From contig CALPMC020000018.1 of assembly GCA_943324565.2 (NCBI GenBank), positions 1 through 39,882 of the forward strand: DNA of 39,882 bases. Direction: 5' to 3'. The translations under genes were made by a program, and so were the position numbers. The notes beneath the pieces are model-generated. The model was not told the DNA's origin. It saw only the letters and a program-made list of their open reading frames with translations, and made no database searches. The stretch is from Chitinophaga pinensis (GTDB taxonomy: Bacteria > Bacteroidota > Bacteroidia > Flavobacteriales_D > Crocinitomicaceae). Below, piece after piece: positions 36,812 to 39,882 of this stretch. Position 1 is the stretch's first letter; each line of letters opens with the position of its first letter.

Positions 36812-39649
36812 ATGAAAATTGTTTTACTTTCTTTTTTGATATTATTAAATATGTTTTCTTCAATTGCTCAATTAAATTCCTGGCAATCATTTACAGACTC
36901 CATCCCTACTCTATCATCTCCAAGAGCATGTGATTTGAATAATGATGGAGTAAAAGACATTATTATTGGCGGCGGAACAGATGGCGTTGCAAGCAATAAT
37001 GGAATAATGGCTTTTAATGGGATTGATGGAACATTACTTTGGAAACGATCAAGTAGAAATGAAGTTTTTGGAAGTCCAATTTTTCAAGACATTACAAATG
37101 ATGGCATTAAAGATGTTTTTATTTCAGGAAGACAAGCACAATTATTAGCCATTAATGGATCAAATGGGCAATTAATTTGGGATTATTTTCCCTATTCTGT
37201 CAACCCAGCAGATAGTGGACTTTATAATTTTTATAATCCTCAATTTATTCCAGATGTTAACAATGATGGAAAGCCTGATTTATTGGTAACTAATGGTGGA
37301 AATCATGCAGCACCCGACTGGGAAACAAATAGACCACCAGGACATTTAATGATTATTAATTCTATGAATGGTCAACTTATAGCAAAGGGAGTTGTGCCAG
37401 ATAGTGCAGAAACGTATTGTTCTCCTTTGGTTGTTGATGTTCAAGGAAATGGAAATTTATGGATTTTATACGGTACTGGAGGTGAAACACTTGGAGGTTC
37501 ATTCTGGGCTTGTCCATTGAACAATTTACTTCAATCTAATTCGCTAATGAATTCTATTCAGTTAGATACAGATTCTCATAAAGGATACATTGCTCCTGCA
37601 GCTGTTTCAAAAAACATGAACAATTCACATGATATCGTAATTCAGAGCTTTGGCGGGAAAATCAAAAAAATAAGAGGTGCAGACTTTCAACAAATTTGGT
37701 CGTATCAATTACCAAATTCAGAATCTAGTGCTGAACCTGTTTTGGGTAATTTCGTTGGGGGAGATAATGTTCCTGATGTCTTATCAATCATCTTTAAAGG
37801 AACTGCTCCTTCTTATACTGAATTCTATCAGGTTTTGATTAATGGAGTAACAGGAGCCGTAGAGTTTAAGGATAGCCTTGGGACTTTTACTTATCTATCT
37901 GCAAATGCGATAGATTTTGACAATAATGGTCGAGATGAAGGATTAGTTTCTGTGACTTATTATGAAAATGGATATTATAAGCATCGCCTTCAAAAAATTA
38001 ATTTTATCAACGGAAATATCAGTCAAATTAGTTCAACAAAGTCGGGTGTTAACCTTGGATCAACACCTTTACTTACTGATTTAGATGGAGATAATTTAGT
38101 AGATTTAATCTATGTCGTAAAAAAAGACAGCTTAAATCCAGTTGGATGGAAAGGTATTTATGTTTACCGAGAGGAATTAAATATAAGCGTACCAAATTCA
38201 GGTATTGCGTGGGGTAGTTATTTAGGAACAGGCTCAGATGGAGTATATAATTTAGATCCTGTCAATTGTGGACAAGGGAGTGTAATTGCCTCGGCGAACG
38301 CAACTCCGCCATCGTGCAATGGACTTTCCAACGGTTCAGTTTCTCTCACTCCAATTGCTGGTTCTGGACCATACACCTATCTTTGGACAACTAATAGTAA
38401 CAATTCTTCTGTTACAAATCTTTCAGCCGGAACCTATTCTGTTATAGTTACTAATGCAAACGGTTGCTATGAAACTAGAACATTCAATTTAAATAATCCA
38501 TATACTATAAGTTTTGGTGGTATTGCTTCGCCTACTTGTTTAAACGGTGGAAATGGAACTGCAACAGTTGGATCATCTGGCTGCCAATGTCAATTTAGCA
38601 CCTGTACTTTTTTATGGGACAATGGAATCACTACAAAACCAAACAATACACTTACTAGTGGTTGGCATTCAGTGACAATTAATCATCCAGATGGTTGTAT
38701 AGTCACAGATTCCGTTTATGTTCCATCGGCTCTTGCAATTATTACAGACACGAACATTATTCAGAACAATTGTTTTGGAGCGAATCAAGGTTCTATTGAA
38801 CTTGTTCCTTCTAATTACCCTCCTACCGTTTACAATTGGTCTAATGGTTCAACAACAGCTTTAAATGATAGTTTATTAGCTTCAACTTATTCAGTTATTG
38901 TCTCTGACGCTCGTGGTTGTTTAGATACATTAGAATTTGTAATTACTGAACCTAGCCAAATACTGGTTTCCTCACAAGTACAAAATATTTTATGTAACGG
39001 AAATGCAACAGGTCAAATTCAACTCCAAGCGCAAGGAGGAAATGGCGGATATGAATTTTGGATAAATGACGCAATAGGAAGTTCCGTAAATTCTAATTTA
39101 GTTGCTGGAATTTATTATACACATGCATCAGATGCATTAGGTTGTTTATCTGCAACAGAAATAATATCGATTACACAACCAAGTTCATTAAGTCTAAATT
39201 TAAGCTCAACAAATGAAATAATTGGATTGGACGGGACAGCAACTGCATCGGTTAACGGGGGAACAGCTCCTTATACTTACTTGTGGAATGACCCAAATTC
39301 GCAACCTGAGAGTATCGCTGTTTACTTGAATAGCGGTTGGTATACAGTAGTTGTTACTGATGCAAATAATTGTCAGATTTCAGATTCTGTTTTTGTAGAT
39401 GTAACTACCGATTTAACAGAAAATCAAGCAAATACATTTTTGATTTACCCTAATCCTGCAAAAGAAAACATTCAAATAGTTGGTGATGGAAAATTGATTC
39501 GAATTAGAGATACTCACGGAAAATTAATTAAAGAAATGTCTTTTTCTAACCTTGTAAATATTCAAAATCTTTCTTCAGGAATTTACACGGTAGAGATTGA
39601 AACAGAAACTAACTTCGTTAAATTCTTGAAATTTTCTAAGGTTGAATAA
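36812..39649 (+). CDS. T9SS type A sorting-domain surface protein with FG-GAP/VCBS-like and SprB repeats
   Basis: DLNNDGVKDIIIGGGTDG, DITNDGIKDVFISG, DVNNDGKPDLLVTNGG, DLDGDNLVDLIYV repeats; SprB-type CNGLSNGSVSLTPIAGSGPYTYLWTTNSNNSSVTNLSAGTYSVIVTNANGC; C-terminus TFLIYPNPAKENIQIVG...GIYTVEIETETNFVKFLKFSKVE. Confidence 0.93.
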   Translation: MKIVLLSFLILLNMFSSIAQLNSWQSFTDSIPTLSSPRACDLNNDGVKDIIIGGGTDGVASNNGIMAFNGIDGTLLWKRSSRNEVFGSPIFQDITNDGIKDVFISGRQAQLLAINGSNGQLIWDYFPYSVNPADSGLYNFYNPQFIPDVNNDGKPDLLVTNGGNHAAPDWETNRPPGHLMIINSMNGQLIAKGVVPDSAETYCSPLVVDVQGNGNLWILYGTGGETLGGSFWACPLNNLLQSNSLMNSIQLDTDSHKGYIAPAAVSKNMNNSHDIVIQSFGGKIKKIRGADFQQIWSYQLPNSESSAEPVLGNFVGGDNVPDVLSIIFKGTAPSYTEFYQVLINGVTGAVEFKDSLGTFTYLSANAIDFDNNGRDEGLVSVTYYENGYYKHRLQKINFINGNISQISSTKSGVNLGSTPLLTDLDGDNLVDLIYVVKKDSLNPVGWKGIYVYREELNISVPNSGIAWGSYLGTGSDGVYNLDPVNCGQGSVIASANATPPSCNGLSNGSVSLTPIAGSGPYTYLWTTNSNNSSVTNLSAGTYSVIVTNANGCYETRTFNLNNPYTISFGGIASPTCLNGGNGTATVGSSGCQCQFSTCTFLWDNGITTKPNNTLTSGWHSVTINHPDGCIVTDSVYVPSALAIITDTNIIQNNCFGANQGSIELVPSNYPPTVYNWSNGSTTALNDSLLASTYSVIVSDARGCLDTLEFVITEPSQILVSSQVQNILCNGNATGQIQLQAQGGNGGYEFWINDAIGSSVNSNLVAGIYYTHASDALGCLSATEIISITQPSSLSLNLSSTNEIIGLDGTATASVNGGTAPYTYLWNDPNSQPESIAVYLNSGWYTVVVTDANNCQISDSVFVDVTTDLTENQANTFLIYPNPAKENIQIVGDGKLIRIRDTHGKLIKEMSFSNLVNIQNLSSGIYTVEIETETNFVKFLKFSKVE
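38294..39400 (+). repeat. SprB-type repeats (about four units) within the 945-aa protein
   Basis: Recurrent C.G...G...L...GG..PY.Y.W.....(S/T)...L..G.Y.V.VTDA.GC pattern. Confidence 0.8.
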
Positions 39650-39653
39650 CTTG

Positions 39654-39709
39654 TTTCATTTGAGTTTCTTTATTAAATAACAAAAGGTGCTTTTGTAATT
39701 CAAATGAAA
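39654..39709. terminator. Nested stem-loop downstream of the 945-aa T9SS gene
   Basis: Outer TTTCATTTGA/TCAAATGAAA (perfect 10 bp) enclosing inner ACAAAAG-GTG-CTTTTGT (perfect 7 bp); begins 5 nt after the stop codon. Confidence 0.55.
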
Positions 39710-39812
39710 AATAAATTGTGTATTCGCAATCGTACCAGTAAAATACTTGAATTTTGAAAACTAAAGATTTATTCGAAGTGAGAACTATTTTGTGATTGAT
39801 AGCGAACAATGA

Positions 39813-39882
39813 TTGGCCTTGAATTTCATGGTTTTAGCTACTGAACTGAAATTGGTTTATTTTTAGGATTTCTGTAAGAACA
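39813..39882. repeat. Dispersed intergenic repeat, copy 2 (truncated by window edge)
   Basis: ttggccttgaatttcatggttttagctactgaactgaaattggtttatttttaggatttctgtaagaaca; near-identical to 17080-17148. Confidence 0.9.

Noticed and set aside
1-39882. Defence islands, toxin-antitoxin pairs, retrons, prophage, integrase/transposase genes, tRNA/rRNA
   Set aside because: No translated ORF shows the expected motifs and no cloverleaf or rRNA-like sequence was recognised; a full search (tRNAscan, Rfam, DefenseFinder) would be needed to exclude small elements.

Overview
The window looks like a Bacteroidota (Flavobacteriales-like) chromosomal segment. It is AT-rich, has gliding/type IX secretion (T9SS) genes, and carries TANNTTTG-type -7 promoter boxes. 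Most of it is ordinary core genome: omega-amidase/methionine aminotransferase, SDR, glycosyltransferase, bacilliredoxin/ArsC-Spx-like pair, sensor histidine kinase, gldA, tyrS, coaE, AAA/DUF4143 ATPase, methyltransferase, ZIP transporter, maeB, ruvA, sprA and a GNAT enzyme. There are also three large T9SS cargo-type surface proteins of 860, 2884 and 945 aa. I found no convincing defence system, prophage, CRISPR array, rRNA or tRNA. The items most worth a second look are: (i) a structured multi-hairpin intergenic element at about 17.06-17.31 kb, whose first ~70 nt recur at the right edge of the window; (ii) a perfect 26-bp palindrome between tyrS and coaE that overlaps the coaE stop codon, next to a near-identical direct repeat containing the tyrS stop codon; (iii) a nested palindromic repeat at about 25.65-25.77 kb; (iv) a recurring architecture in which the -7 box lies only 4-7 nt from the start codon, predicting leaderless mRNAs; (v) a six-unit GTGY-type repeat array apparently inserted into a beta-sandwich domain of a T9SS protein; (vi) internal duplications of about 1.4 kb and 5 x 147 bp in the giant surface protein; (vii) an SDR without the canonical YxxxK catalytic motif. 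All calls were made by reading the sequence and ORF translations; no database searches were run.
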